From positions 1 through 64,000 of the forward strand of contig NZ_NTGA01000024.1 in assembly GCF_002289575.1 (NCBI RefSeq): a DNA stretch of 64,000 nucleotides, read 5' to 3'. Both the position numbers and the translations under genes were made by a program. Below the pieces are notes generated by a model that was given only the letters and a program-made list of their open reading frames with translations, was not told the DNA's origin and ran no database searches. Below, in pieces: positions 48,932-57,335 of this stretch; the first letter of the stretch is position 1, and each line of letters begins with the position of its first letter. Source of the DNA: Dietzia natronolimnaea (GTDB lineage: Bacteria > Actinomycetota > Actinomycetes > Mycobacteriales > Mycobacteriaceae).

Positions 48932-49915
48932 ATGAGATTCCTGCGTCGCGTCCGGATCGAGCCGTTCATCCTGGCGATCCTGGCCGCCGTCGTGGTGGCG
49001 GCGGTGCTGCCTGCCACCGGCGGGGCCGCGACCGCGTTGGGCTGGGTCACGACCATCGGGATCGCCGTGTTGTTCTTCCTCTACGGCGCGCGGCTGGAGC
49101 CCCGCGAGCTCCTGGCCGGTGTCAGGCACTGGCGGCTGCACTCCGTGGTGCTGGCCGCGACGTTCCTGCTGTTCCCGGCACTCGGCCTGCTGGGCAGCTG
49201 GGCACTCACGCCGGTGCTCGGCGAGCCGCTGGCCGCCGGATTCCTCTTCCTCACGCTCGTGCCGTCGACCGTGCAGTCCTCGATCACGTTCGTCGCGATC
49301 GCCCGCGGCCACGTGAGCGCTGCCGTGGTCTCGGCGTCCGTGTCGAACCTCCTCGGGGTGGTCCTCACTCCCCTGCTGGTCTTCGCCCTCATGACCCGGG
49401 ACGGAGCGGTGGTGATCACGTGGGACTCGGTCGGGAAGATCGCCCTGCAGCTGCTGTTGCCGTTCGTGCTGGGCCAGCTGCTGCGACGCTGGGTTCTGCC
49501 GGTCATCTCCAGGATCAGACGGCTGGCGCTGTTCGACAAGTCGGTGATCGTCCTGATCGTCTACGCGGCGTTCTCCGAGGGCGTCGCCGACGGCATCTGG
49601 TCGAGAGTCGGACCGGCCCAGCTGGCGTGGCTGATCGCCGCGTGCTGCGTCCTGCTCGCGGTGGTGCTGGGGTTGACCGAGCTGATCTCCCGTGCGCTCG
49701 GATTCGCCGATCGGGACAAGAGGGTCGTGCAGTTCTGCGGGTCCAAGAAGTCTCTGGCGACCGGGCTGCCCATGGCCGCGGTGCTGTTCGTCGGCCAGCC
49801 GGTCGGGCTCCTGGTGCTCCCCCTGATGCTGTTCCACCAGATCCAGCTCATCGTGTGTGCGTGGTTGGCGGGGCACTACGGCCGGGCGGAGGGGTCTGCC
49901 GCGCCCGCCGTGTGA
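48932..49915 (+). CDS. Bile acid:sodium symporter family (BASS, PF13593-type) carrier
   Basis: A 327-residue carrier with about ten TM helices. WVTTIGIAVLFFLYGARLEP, FLTLVPSTVQSSITFVAIARGHVSAAVVSASVSNLLGVVLTPLL and CGSKKSLATGLPMAAVLF place it in the SBF-like group (YfeH/BASS7). It is probably a sodium-coupled importer or exporter of an organic anion. Given the steroid-type genes nearby, bile-acid-like substrates are possible, but specificity is unknown. Confidence 0.82.
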   Translation: MRFLRRVRIEPFILAILAAVVVAAVLPATGGAATALGWVTTIGIAVLFFLYGARLEPRELLAGVRHWRLHSVVLAATFLLFPALGLLGSWALTPVLGEPLAAGFLFLTLVPSTVQSSITFVAIARGHVSAAVVSASVSNLLGVVLTPLLVFALMTRDGAVVITWDSVGKIALQLLLPFVLGQLLRRWVLPVISRIRRLALFDKSVIVLIVYAAFSEGVADGIWSRVGPAQLAWLIAACCVLLAVVLGLTELISRALGFADRDKRVVQFCGSKKSLATGLPMAAVLFVGQPVGLLVLPLMLFHQIQLIVCAWLAGHYGRAEGSAAPAV

Positions 49916-49941
49916 GGCGCCGACGCCCCTGGACATCACAG

Positions 49942-50793
49942 CTAGGAGCGGTTCTGCTCCAGGAACTCGAGCACTGCGGCCGCCACCTCGGTGGGGCGTT
50001 CCTCCGGGGCGAAGTGGCCGCACCGCTCGATCACGTGGAGCCCGCTGCCCGGGATCGCCCGCTGCAGGCGGTGGGCGTGCTCGATGACCTGCCAGGTGTC
50101 ATCGGCACCCCAGATCATCTGGACCGGGACCCGGCCCAGCGTGTCCAGTTGGTCGCTGATCTCCATGGTGTGGACGGGCTCGTAGTGCGCCACCTGGTGC
50201 TGGAAGAGGCTCGGCTGGCCGATCGGTCCGCTGATGAGGTCCACGTAGATGCGCAGGGCCTCCGGGTCGAAGCCCGAGGGGTCGCTGTGGGTGGACAGCA
50301 GCCACTTGCGGAAATGCTCGCGGTGCTCGTCGTCGGGCTTCTTCGCCAGCACCTCCAGCCCGTCGGCCATCTGCTGCCGGGTGCGCTCGGAGGGGTAGGA
50401 GTCGAAGCTCACGACGTCGATCAGCGTCAGCGTGCGCAGGCGCTCGATCGAGCGGACCCCGAACCGTTGGGCGACGCCGCCTCCGATGTCGTGTGCGACC
50501 AGGTGGAACGTGTCCAACCTCCACAGGTCGAGCAGTTCCGCCAGAACGGCGACCTGACCGGTGATCGACGTGTCCACGGCCGGGTCCCGCGGCCTCTCCG
50601 ACAGGCCGTAGCCCAGTAGGTCGAAGACGTGGACGCGGTACCCGGCGTCGACGAGCCGTGGCACGACGTTCCGCCAGATATATGACGACGACGGGGTGCC
50701 GTGCACCAGCACCACAGGTTCGCCGGCCCCGTGGACACCGTGGGCGACGCGGTGGCCGTTGATGATCGCGTGCTGGTCGACGACCTGCTCCAT
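49942..50793 (-). CDS. Alpha/beta hydrolase, haloalkane dehalogenase-like
   Basis: A 283-residue hydrolase: LVHGTPSSSYIWRNVVPRLVDAGYRV, FDLLGYGLSERP, nucleophile aspartate in LVAHDIGGGVAQ, WGADDTWQVIEHA and histidine in ERCGHFAPEERP. The elbow with Asp and the HGxPxSSYxWR motif are those of dehalogenases and epoxide hydrolases. The second halide-stabilising Trp is not evident. ATG 50793 lies 4 bp after the stop of the DJ-1/PfpI gene, so the two are one operon. Confidence 0.82.
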   Translation of the reverse strand: MEQVVDQHAIINGHRVAHGVHGAGEPVVLVHGTPSSSYIWRNVVPRLVDAGYRVHVFDLLGYGLSERPRDPAVDTSITGQVAVLAELLDLWRLDTFHLVAHDIGGGVAQRFGVRSIERLRTLTLIDVVSFDSYPSERTRQQMADGLEVLAKKPDDEHREHFRKWLLSTHSDPSGFDPEALRIYVDLISGPIGQPSLFQHQVAHYEPVHTMEISDQLDTLGRVPVQMIWGADDTWQVIEHAHRLQRAIPGSGLHVIERCGHFAPEERPTEVAAAVLEFLEQNRS

Positions 50794-50797
50794 CGGC

Positions 50798-51499
50798 TCA
50801 GCCGGCGAGATCCGCGACGAGCCGCTCGGCCAGTTCGGCGGAGGACTGCGGGTTCTGGCCGGTGTAGAGGTTCCGGTCCACCACGACGTACGAGCCCCAG
50901 GGTTCGGCGGCCTTGGAGTAGTCGGCACCCAGCTCCACCAGTTTGTCCTCCAGGAGCCAGGGGGCGTTGGCGGCCAGGCCGACCTGCTCCTCCTCGACGT
51001 TGGAGAAGCCGGTGACCCGGTATCCGGCGAACGGTGAGGACGCCGGGGTCTCGGACGCTGCGAGCAGTGCCGCCGGGGCGTGGCAGAGCAGAGCCAGGGG
51101 CGACCCGGCGCTCACACGCTCGGAGAGGATGGCCCCGGAGGTGCTGTCCACGGCCAGGTCCTCGAGCGGTCCGTGGCCTCCGGGGTAGAAGACCAGGTCG
51201 AAGTCTGCGTGAGTCACGGAGGCGAGATCGACGGGTGCCGTGAGAACCGGGTCGAGACGGTCGAGCGAGGCCTTGACCTTCTCGAGGGTCTCCGGGTCGC
51301 CGGCCCCCTCGGCGAGGCTGGCCTGGTCTACCGTCGGAGCGCGGCCACCGGGAGTGGCCACCGTGACCTCCCAACCGGCTCCCGTGAAGACCTCGTAGGG
51401 GGTGACGAACTCCTCGGCCCAGAATCCGGTGGGGTGCGCGGAACCGTCCTTGAGTGTCCAGTGGTCGGCGGCGGACAGGATCATGAGAACGCTGGTCAT
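50798..51499 (-). CDS. DJ-1/PfpI family protein (Hsp31/glyoxalase III-like)
   Basis: A 233-residue class-I glutamine-amidotransferase-like protein. Glu30 in TGFWAEEFVTPYEVF, Cys139-His140 in LALLCHAPAALL and VFYPGGHGPLEDL form the Hsp31/YhbO-type catalytic set. Members detoxify methylglyoxal or act as stress chaperones. ATG 51499 follows TAGGCT by 7 nt (leaderless). Confidence 0.87.
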   Translation of the reverse strand: MTSVLMILSAADHWTLKDGSAHPTGFWAEEFVTPYEVFTGAGWEVTVATPGGRAPTVDQASLAEGAGDPETLEKVKASLDRLDPVLTAPVDLASVTHADFDLVFYPGGHGPLEDLAVDSTSGAILSERVSAGSPLALLCHAPAALLAASETPASSPFAGYRVTGFSNVEEEQVGLAANAPWLLEDKLVELGADYSKAAEPWGSYVVVDRNLYTGQNPQSSAELAERLVADLAG

Positions 51500-51812
51500 G
51501 GGCGCGAGCCTACGGAGGCCGGGCTGAACCGCAACTGAACATTCCAGGAGTGAACTGCATCACGCTGGGTCACAGATTAAGCAATTCACACCTTGGTCCT
51601 CCCGCACGCCCTCGCGACCCGATTTTAGGCCGCTACCTGGGCCGACGCCGACGACTGAATGTTGACGATGTATCAGCAGGTCAAAGCGCCAAAGGGGCGG
51701 TGCTCGTGCTTAGCCAACGAAGCAATTGAGAGCCGCTCATCGCTTACTTAACCTCTGGTGCGAATTGATTGCGACCAGCTGGAACCCGACCATCCCCACA
51801 CACGGAGTCACC
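51500..51812. other. Gene-free, AT-richer left flank of the small-protein cassette
   Basis: A 313-bp stretch between the divergent DJ-1 gene and the first small gene. Base composition drops visibly from about 51540 (CACAGATTAAGCAATTCACA, GAATTGATTGCGACC). It holds a GTGA-N6-TCAC site at 51550 and a TTGACG at about 51662 that could be a -35, without a convincing -10 at normal spacing. I see no gene in it. An in-frame ATG-less extension of the first small ORF reaches 51726 but is not supported. Confidence 0.5.
51550..51563. promoter_or_regulatory. CRP/GlxR-like core site GTGA-N6-TCAC
   Basis: GTGAACTGCATCAC has a perfect 4+4 dyad core of the CRP/GlxR type. It lies 51 bp upstream of the DJ-1 start and 250 bp upstream of the small-protein cassette, so either could be controlled. 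Confidence 0.4.
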
Positions 51813-52019
51813 ATGGACCTCTACTTCGGAAGCATTTCAAGCCCACTCTGGGTAATGGCCAACGCAGCACTAGCCGGAGTCATCAACATGATTCCGGGAG
51901 CGCAAGCGGCGTCGACGGATCTCTACCGCACTCAGCATGCATTGGGTGTCGAGGCTGGCCTCCCCGCGTACCAGCTGGAAATCCTCAAGAACAATGCCAT
52001 GGCCTACGGCTGGTGGTGA
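51813..52019 (+). CDS. Small hydrophobic protein (68 residues), first gene of AT-rich cassette
   Basis: MDLYFGSISSPLWVMANAAL begins a mostly hydrophobic N-terminal half (to about residue 33, GAQAAS). An amphipathic C-terminal half follows and ends in aromatic residues (NNAMAYGWW). No family recognised. CGGAG lies 5 bp before ATG 51813. The next gene starts 2 bp after its stop. It could be a secreted or membrane-inserting peptide; the AQA-AS site resembles a signal-peptidase cleavage site, but this is weak. Confidence 0.6.
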   Translation: MDLYFGSISSPLWVMANAALAGVINMIPGAQAASTDLYRTQHALGVEAGLPAYQLEILKNNAMAYGWW

Positions 52020-52020
52020 G

Positions 52021-52527
52021 ATGAAGGCCCGCTGGCAGCGAACCGGGGCGTTCTGGCTCGCGGGCGGTGCGCTTTCCCTCACTGGCATCTCATGCGGAGT
52101 GATGGTCGGAGTACTGACTCACGCTCCCGCGAAAGCCGACAGCTCGACGGTCCGTAGCGGCGAGTTCGCACAAGGTGGCCTCACCTCGCAGCGCCCCCCA
52201 GCGGAACCACGGGGGACGGCGGCGGGCACGTCGGTCACGACGTCGCTTGCAGCGATGCCCGCTACTCCCCCAGCTGTGAGGTCACCCGGCGCTGAGCCAC
52301 CCGATTCACCCAGTGTGCCCGTTCCACCATTGGCGCCTGTACCAGCGGTTCAGCCTCTTGCTCCGCAACCCCCGGCTCGAACGATTCCGCCGGTACTACC
52401 TGCGCCTGCACCAATCCCGGCCCCCACTGTGGCGCCCTCGTCAGCGCCCCCAGCTCGAGTTGAGCTCCCATTGATTCCGCTCAAACCCCAAGAACCAGTT
52501 CGACTCGGACAACTCCAAGTCGGTTGA
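52021..52527 (+). CDS. Membrane-anchored or secreted proline-rich protein
   Basis: A 168-residue protein. A basic N-terminus and one hydrophobic helix (FWLAGGALSLTGISCGVMVGVL) are followed by about 130 residues rich in Pro, Ala and Ser (PPVLPAPAPIPAPTVAPSSAPP), typical of a stretch that spans the peptidoglycan. No enzymatic domain. The start is 2 bp after the previous stop. The helix may be a signal anchor. This arrangement suggests a cell-wall-spanning tether for the two hydrophobic partners. Confidence 0.6.
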   Translation: MKARWQRTGAFWLAGGALSLTGISCGVMVGVLTHAPAKADSSTVRSGEFAQGGLTSQRPPAEPRGTAAGTSVTTSLAAMPATPPAVRSPGAEPPDSPSVPVPPLAPVPAVQPLAPQPPARTIPPVLPAPAPIPAPTVAPSSAPPARVELPLIPLKPQEPVRLGQLQVG

Positions 52528-52561
52528 CCCCAAGCCACACCTGAAGAATGGAGACAAAACA

Positions 52562-52852
52562 ATGGGCATCATCGAAGGTCTCGCTTTCATCGGCGCAGTC
52601 CTCCTAGGTCCGGCGGCGGCCGCCGCTGCAGCAATCGGCTTGACGCCACCCTTGGTCGGAGGGATCGCAGTGGGAGCCGGAACCGCCGCAGTAGTTGGCG
52701 GAGCCGGAGCCGCTGCTTCTGTGTCAAACCCGTTTGTGATGGATGGTGTTGAAAACGCCGCGTTTAAAGGCCACAACGATCTCGTCGCAGGATCAGCCAA
52801 CATACTCAATGGTCTACAGCTCCCAGGCATTCCGGAGTTTCACGTCAACTGA
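52562..52852 (+). CDS. Small glycine/alanine-rich hydrophobic protein
   Basis: A 96-residue protein. The first 52 residues are an almost unbroken Gly/Ala/Val hydrophobic run with a glycine-zipper look (GPAAAAAAAIGL, GGIAVGAGTAAVVGGAGAAA). A polar C-terminus (NAAFKGHNDLVAGSANILNG) follows. No family recognised. GGAGA lies about 10 bp before ATG 52562. Glycine-zipper peptides often insert into membranes as channels, bacteriocins or envelope proteins, but no immunity or export gene is adjacent. Confidence 0.6.
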   Translation: MGIIEGLAFIGAVLLGPAAAAAAAIGLTPPLVGGIAVGAGTAAVVGGAGAAASVSNPFVMDGVENAAFKGHNDLVAGSANILNGLQLPGIPEFHVN

Positions 52853-52891
52853 ACTGCCGTCGCCACTCACTGCTGACGACTGACCTCAGCC

Positions 52892-52937
52892 GCGCCCTGC
52901 GGCCTCCGACTCCGGTTGGGTGGCCGCAGGGCTGCGG
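52892..52937 (+). terminator. Strong hairpin closing the small-protein cassette
   Basis: CCCTGCGGCC (52895-52904) pairs perfectly with GGCCGCAGGG (52922-52931) and the stem extends outward with one bulge. It lies 40 bp after the last small gene and just before the acetyltransferase gene. No poly-U tract follows. Confidence 0.65.
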
Positions 52938-52952
52938 TGTTTGACTAGCGCG

Positions 52953-53513
52953 ATGAGCAGCGTGACCTACCTGCAGCAGACGGACGCTTCGTGGCTGCGC
53001 CCGGCTCGCCGCGCGGACCTGACGATCTCCCGGGTCTTCCCGGCCGAGCCCGCCTTCAACTCGCAGATGTACCACGAGATCGGCGCCGACTGGCAGTGGA
53101 ACGACAGACTCGACTGGTCGGACGGACGCTGGGCCTCCTACTGCGCTGACCCCTGCGTCACCACCTTCCGAGCGCGCCGGGGTGGCGAGACAGCCGGGTT
53201 CGCTGAACTGCGCATGAGCCCGTGCGGGGACGAACCGGGTGCAGACCTCGACGACCTTGGGGACGGCGTTGATGTCGAGATCGTCTACTTCGGGCTGCTC
53301 CCCCGATTCGCCGGCCTAGGTCTGGGCGGGTGGTTCCTCTCCGAGGTCACCCGGATCGCGTGGCAGGTCCAGGGGTGCCGCAGGGTCTGGCTGCACACCT
53401 GCGTGGACGACTCCCCTGCCGCGATGCCGAACTACCTGTCCCGCGGTTTCGTCGAATACGCCCGGGAGGCCACCGGCTGCACGGCCTGCACAGCACTGAC
53501 TCGGCAGCCCTGA
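52953..53513 (+). CDS. GNAT-family N-acetyltransferase
   Basis: A 186-residue protein. The acetyl-CoA-binding region is VEIVYFGLLPRFAGLGLGGWFLSEVTRIAW (R/Q-x-x-G-x-G/A-type turn GLGLGG), with CVDDSPAAMPNYLSRGFVEY after it, typical of the GNAT fold. Substrate unknown. It lies directly behind the hairpin of the AT-rich cassette and converges with a MarR gene. Confidence 0.75.
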   Translation: MSSVTYLQQTDASWLRPARRADLTISRVFPAEPAFNSQMYHEIGADWQWNDRLDWSDGRWASYCADPCVTTFRARRGGETAGFAELRMSPCGDEPGADLDDLGDGVDVEIVYFGLLPRFAGLGLGGWFLSEVTRIAWQVQGCRRVWLHTCVDDSPAAMPNYLSRGFVEYAREATGCTACTALTRQP

Positions 53514-53966
53514 CTACTGGGCTGAGAGCCGACTCAGGGCCCGCCCACCCATCCGGGACACCAGCCTCTCCGAGACGGCGCCGAACGTCTGCAGATCGTC
53601 GTCGTCGAGCCCCTCGAACAGCCACTCCGCCAGGGCGACGCGCGCCGACACGACCTCATCCACGATCCGTCGCGATTCGTCGGTGAGGTTGACCAGGCGG
53701 ACCCGCCGGTCGTCCGCCGGCATGGTCCGGACCACGTGGCCGCTCGCGACCAGACCGTCGACGAGTGCGGTGACCTGCCGCGGAGAACAGTCGAGGAAGG
53801 TCGCCAGCTCCACCTGTTTGCACTCGCCTTCGAGGCCCAGCACGAACAGCAACTCGAGCCGAGGAACGGTGAGTCCGTAGTTCGCCGCGGCGCGCTCGAT
53901 CGAGCCCGACATCTCCTCGGCCAGCATCAACGCGCGGTCGAGAATCTCACTCACGGATAGCGCCAC
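53514..53966 (-). CDS. MarR-family transcriptional regulator
   Basis: A 150-residue MarR protein: LELLFVLGLEGECKQVELATFLDCSPRQVTALVDGLVASGHVVRTMPADDRRVRLVNLTDESRR shows the winged helix-turn-helix and wing. GTG 53966 is chosen; the longer reading upstream runs into the divergent P450 gene. The dyad ATAGTTACCACTAT stands 6 bp upstream. The gene is divergent from a cytochrome P450 which it probably regulates. Confidence 0.85.
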   Translation of the reverse strand: MALSVSEILDRALMLAEEMSGSIERAAANYGLTVPRLELLFVLGLEGECKQVELATFLDCSPRQVTALVDGLVASGHVVRTMPADDRRVRLVNLTDESRRIVDEVVSARVALAEWLFEGLDDDDLQTFGAVSERLVSRMGGRALSRLSAQ

Positions 53967-53972
53967 GTGTAT

Positions 53973-53986
53973 ATAGTTACCACTAT
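53973..53986. promoter_or_regulatory. Operator candidate between MarR and P450 genes
   Basis: ATAGTTACCACTAT has perfect 5-bp arms (ATAGT/ACTAT) and a 4-base centre. It sits where a promoter for the MarR gene would be and 53 bp upstream of the P450 start, the usual place for MarR self-control and divergent-gene control. Confidence 0.5.
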
Positions 53987-54039
53987 TCACCTTTCCCACA
54001 CCTGCCGACCCCGGCGGGGGACGAGGCGCAGGAGACACC

Positions 54040-55284
54040 GTGAACGTGACCATCCCGGCGGGATTCGACTTCACCAACCCGGACCTGTTCGAGAAGCGGC
54101 TCCCACATGAGGAGTGGCGCCAGCTCCGGCAGTCCGAGCCGATCCGCCGCGTCGACAAGCGACCCGGCTCAGACGGTTTCGATGACGACCACTACTGGCT
54201 GGTGACCAGGCACGCCGACGTCAAGGAGATCTCGCGCCTCACCGGAGAATTGTTCTCCGCGGGGGAGAACACGATGATCCCGCGGTTCTCCGAGGGCACC
54301 GACCGCTCGATCATCGAGGCCCAGCGGGAGATGCTCGTCAACGAGGACGGCGAGATCCACAAGAAGCACCGGCGCATCATCTCCCGCGGGTTCACCCCCC
54401 GCGGCGTAGCCGGGATGCGGGACGAGCTCGCTGACAGGGCGCGTCAGATCGTCACGGCCGCCGCCGAGTCGAACGCCGACGACTTCGTCACCGCGATCGC
54501 CTCCGAGCTCCCGCTGCAGGCGATCGCGGATCTGCTGGGCGTGCCGCAGGAGGACCGCCACAAGATCTTCGAGTGGTCCAACATCATGACCAGCTACGAC
54601 GCCGGCGGCGACCCGGACGCTCCCGCCATCGCGTCCATGGAACTCATCGGGTACGCGAACGCCATGGCCGAGGACCGGGCCGCCAATCCGCGAGACGACA
54701 TCGTGACGAAGCTCGTCCAGGCCGACGTCGACGGCGAGCACCTCTCTGCCGACGAGTTCGGCTGGTTTGTCACGCTCTTGGCGGTGGCCGGAAACGAAAC
54801 CACCCGCAACGCCACCACCCACGGGATGGTGGCCATGCTCGAGAACCCCGACCAGTGGGAGCTGTTCAAGCGCGACCGGCCCGAGACGGCGTATGACGAG
54901 ATCCTCCGGTGGGCGTCTCCGATCACCCAGTTCCAGCGCACCGCCATGGAGGACGTCGAGATCGGCGGCGTGTCCATCGCCAAGGGCGACCGCGTGCTGA
55001 TCTGCTACGGCTCGGCCAACTTCGACGAGGACGTGTTTGAGGACCCGTTCACGTTCGACATCCTGCGCGACCCGAACCCGCACGTGACCTTCGGTGGGCA
55101 GGGTCCCCACTACTGCCTCGGCGCCAATCTCGCGCGGATGCAGCTCGAGCTGATCTTCAACGCCGTCGCCGACTTCTTCCCCGACCTGACCTCACTCGGC
55201 GAACCCACCCGGCTGCGGTCCGGGTGGCTCAACGGCCTCACCGAGTGGAAGGTGGAGCTGGGCGCCTGCCCCGTGGCCCACTGA
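54040..55284 (+). CDS. Cytochrome P450, CYP125/CYP142-like
   Basis: A 414-residue soluble P450. N-terminus IPAGFDFTNPDLFEKRLPHEEWRQLR resembles that of mycobacterial steroid/fatty-acid omega-hydroxylases (CYP124/125/142). I-helix oxygen-activation motif is AGNETT (about 250-255), ExxR is E287-R290 (EILR), and the haem-ligating Cys359 is in FGGQGPHYCLGANLAR. It needs ferredoxin and reductase from elsewhere. No KstR-like box is in its promoter, so a role in cholesterol oxidation is not proven. GTG 54040 has AGGAGA upstream. Confidence 0.88.
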   Translation: MNVTIPAGFDFTNPDLFEKRLPHEEWRQLRQSEPIRRVDKRPGSDGFDDDHYWLVTRHADVKEISRLTGELFSAGENTMIPRFSEGTDRSIIEAQREMLVNEDGEIHKKHRRIISRGFTPRGVAGMRDELADRARQIVTAAAESNADDFVTAIASELPLQAIADLLGVPQEDRHKIFEWSNIMTSYDAGGDPDAPAIASMELIGYANAMAEDRAANPRDDIVTKLVQADVDGEHLSADEFGWFVTLLAVAGNETTRNATTHGMVAMLENPDQWELFKRDRPETAYDEILRWASPITQFQRTAMEDVEIGGVSIAKGDRVLICYGSANFDEDVFEDPFTFDILRDPNPHVTFGGQGPHYCLGANLARMQLELIFNAVADFFPDLTSLGEPTRLRSGWLNGLTEWKVELGACPVAH

Positions 55285-55343
55285 GCAGCGACTCGCCGAA
55301 CGCTGGCGGTGGCACTGGCGGCGGGGGACAGGCCGGGCCACGC

Positions 55344-55694
55344 TCACCCGAGCGCGGCCAAAAGGACCATGTAGGTCGCCGTTCCCAGGATGATGCTCAC
55401 CGCTGCGCGCCGAAATGCGAGGTGCGCGGTCAGCGTGAGTGTCAGCGCCGCGGCGGCGGGCAGCCAGGAACCGAGCTCGACAGTGGTGTCGCGAAGGGTG
55501 TAGACCACCAGCACGGCCATCACACCGGCTGGCATCGTGCGGCCCAGATAGCGCACGAGACGCGAGTCGCGGAGCCTGGTCAGCGCGACGAACGGAGCGG
55601 CGCGCAGTGCCACCGTCACGACGAACATCACGCCCAACCCGGCGAGCAGGTAGCCGGCACCCGGCACGGGGACGTCGGTCACCGCAGAGTTCAC
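55344..55694 (-). CDS. azlD: AzlD-family branched-chain amino acid exporter subunit
   Basis: A 116-residue membrane protein with about four TM helices: GYLLAGLGVMFVVTVALRAAPFVAL, RYLGRTMPAGVMAVLVVYTLRD and a hydrophobic C-terminus, typical of AzlD. It forms an export complex with AzlC. GTG 55694 overlaps the AzlC stop as GTGA. Confidence 0.85.
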   Translation of the reverse strand: MNSAVTDVPVPGAGYLLAGLGVMFVVTVALRAAPFVALTRLRDSRLVRYLGRTMPAGVMAVLVVYTLRDTTVELGSWLPAAAALTLTLTAHLAFRRAAVSIILGTATYMVLLAALG

Positions 55695-56395
55695 GTCGGT
55701 TCCCGCCCCTCGCGGGCCGCCCACGCGTACCGCGCGATCAACACCACCACGAAGGCGCACAACCCGACGATCAGCATCTGGTCCGGCGCGAGCCACGCCG
55801 CCACCAGACCGCACACCAGCCCGATCACAGGCGCCGGTAGATCTCCCGAGGCGCGCCACGCGTCCACCGCGAGAACGGCGAACAGCGCGGTCAACGCGAA
55901 CTGCAGACCATCCAACCCCTCCGGCAGGGCTGTGCCGATCAGCGCGCCGACGACGCCGGGCACCACCCACAGGGTCTGGCAGGTGATCGCGATGGTCAGC
56001 GTCCGCGGCCCGGTCATCTCGCTACGCCTCTTGGTGGCGGTGATCGCGTAGACCTCGTCCGTGAGCGCGTACACCGAGTAGAGCCGACCGAGTCGCGAGC
56101 GGATCGCCTCCAACGGGAAGCTGAGCCCGTAGAACACGTGACGGAAGTTCACGAGGAACGCCGCCGCCGCCAGCGAGTACAGGGGAGTGACGGCCGCGAG
56201 CAATCCGATCGCCAGGAACTCCATGGAGCCGGCGTAGATCACCACCGAGAACACCGGCGCCCACCACCACGCGAATCCCGCCTGGGTGAGCAGCACCCCG
56301 AACGCCAGCCCCAGCGGGACCAGACCCAGCCCAACGGTCGAGCAGTCAGCCAGACCCTTGCGGATCTCTGCACTGGTAGAGGGCGCGGACGGCAC
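55691..56395 (-). CDS. azlC: AzlC-family branched-chain amino acid exporter subunit
   Basis: A 234-residue inner-membrane protein with seven or eight helices: GLGLVPLGLAFGVLLTQAGF, FSVVIYAGSMEFLAIGLL, AAFLVNFRHVFYGLSFP and YALTDEVYAITA are AzlC signatures. Together with AzlD it exports branched-chain amino acids. GTG 56395 is preferred over the longer frame (56479), because TACACT lies 7 nt upstream and the extension would overlap the divergent AraC gene. Confidence 0.88.
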   Translation of the reverse strand: MPSAPSTSAEIRKGLADCSTVGLGLVPLGLAFGVLLTQAGFAWWWAPVFSVVIYAGSMEFLAIGLLAAVTPLYSLAAAAFLVNFRHVFYGLSFPLEAIRSRLGRLYSVYALTDEVYAITATKRRSEMTGPRTLTIAITCQTLWVVPGVVGALIGTALPEGLDGLQFALTALFAVLAVDAWRASGDLPAPVIGLVCGLVAAWLAPDQMLIVGLCAFVVVLIARYAWAAREGREPT

Positions 56396-56459
56396 GCCGA
56401 GCAGTGTAGCGACCGCGAGGGTCTGGCCACCCCCGACGGGAGGCGGCACACTGGGTGCC

Positions 56460-57335
56460 GTGAGCGTGCGCGAGGCCACTCCGCCGCCCGGGGTCAGGCG
56501 GCTGATCCCCTATGCCGTGGAGGGGATCGGCCCGCGGCCGCAACGGCCTCCCCACCGAGGACTGCCGTCCTCGTCTCTGACCCTGGTCGTCGCCACGGAT
56601 TCTCCGCTGTTGTGCTCGTATTCCTACGCCGAGTGGGCTCGTCAGGAGGGGGTGCGCCACGACGTGTGCATCGGCGGGTTTCACACCCGGCCCGTCTATC
56701 TGCAACGACCGGACCGCGAGGAGGGGGTCCAGGTCGAGGTGCACCCCCTCGCCGCCCGGCGCCTGCTCGGGGTACCTGCGGCAGCCCTCTCCGAGCTCAC
56801 CCACGACGGCGAGGACGTCCTCGGGTCGCGGATCCGGGCACTGCACTCGCGGGTCGCGTCCGCTCATCCCCGTGACCGGGCGGAGCTTGTGGCCGCGGGA
56901 TTGGCCTCGGCGGCGGGCAGGCACGAACGCGTGCCCGGGCCGCGCCGCGAGGTGGTGGGCGCGTGGCGCCTGCTCGAGCGGTCCGGTGGCCGGATGCGGG
57001 TGGCAGACGTCGCTTCCGAGGTCGGGGTCACGCCCCGGCATCTGTCGACGCTCTGCAGGGCTGAGCTGGGAATCGGGACCAAGGAGCTCGCCGATCTGCT
57101 GCGGTTCGAGGCAGCCCACTCCGCCTTGAGAAAGGTTGTTCGTCGGGCCTCGGGGCCACGGCCGGACGGGCTCCGACTGGCCGACCTCGCCCACGACCAC
57201 GGGTACGCCGACCACGCCCACCTCGACGCCGCCTACCGCCGCTACGCGGGCACATCACCGACCAACTGGATCGCCGAGGAGTTCCGAAACATCCAAGCCT
57301 GGCCACCGGTCCACGGAGGAGACTCACCGGCATGA
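56460..57335 (+). CDS. AraC-family transcriptional regulator
   Basis: A 291-residue AraC-type regulator. The C-terminal DNA-binding domain has helices MRVADVASEVGVTPRHLSTLCRAELG and LADLAHDHGYADHAHLDAAYRRYAGTSPTNW. The N-terminal half is a divergent sensor. GTG 56460. Its stop overlaps the first VOC gene, so it is in one operon with two VOC proteins and is divergent from azlC. Confidence 0.82.
   Translation: MSVREATPPPGVRRLIPYAVEGIGPRPQRPPHRGLPSSSLTLVVATDSPLLCSYSYAEWARQEGVRHDVCIGGFHTRPVYLQRPDREEGVQVEVHPLAARRLLGVPAAALSELTHDGEDVLGSRIRALHSRVASAHPRDRAELVAAGLASAAGRHERVPGPRREVVGAWRLLERSGGRMRVADVASEVGVTPRHLSTLCRAELGIGTKELADLLRFEAAHSALRKVVRRASGPRPDGLRLADLAHDHGYADHAHLDAAYRRYAGTSPTNWIAEEFRNIQAWPPVHGGDSPA

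Noticed and set aside
51813-52852. Corynebacterial PorA/PorH-type porin pair
   Set aside because: Size and hydrophobicity are only loosely similar and no sequence resemblance to the PorA/PorH proteins I can recall is visible; kept only as an open idea.
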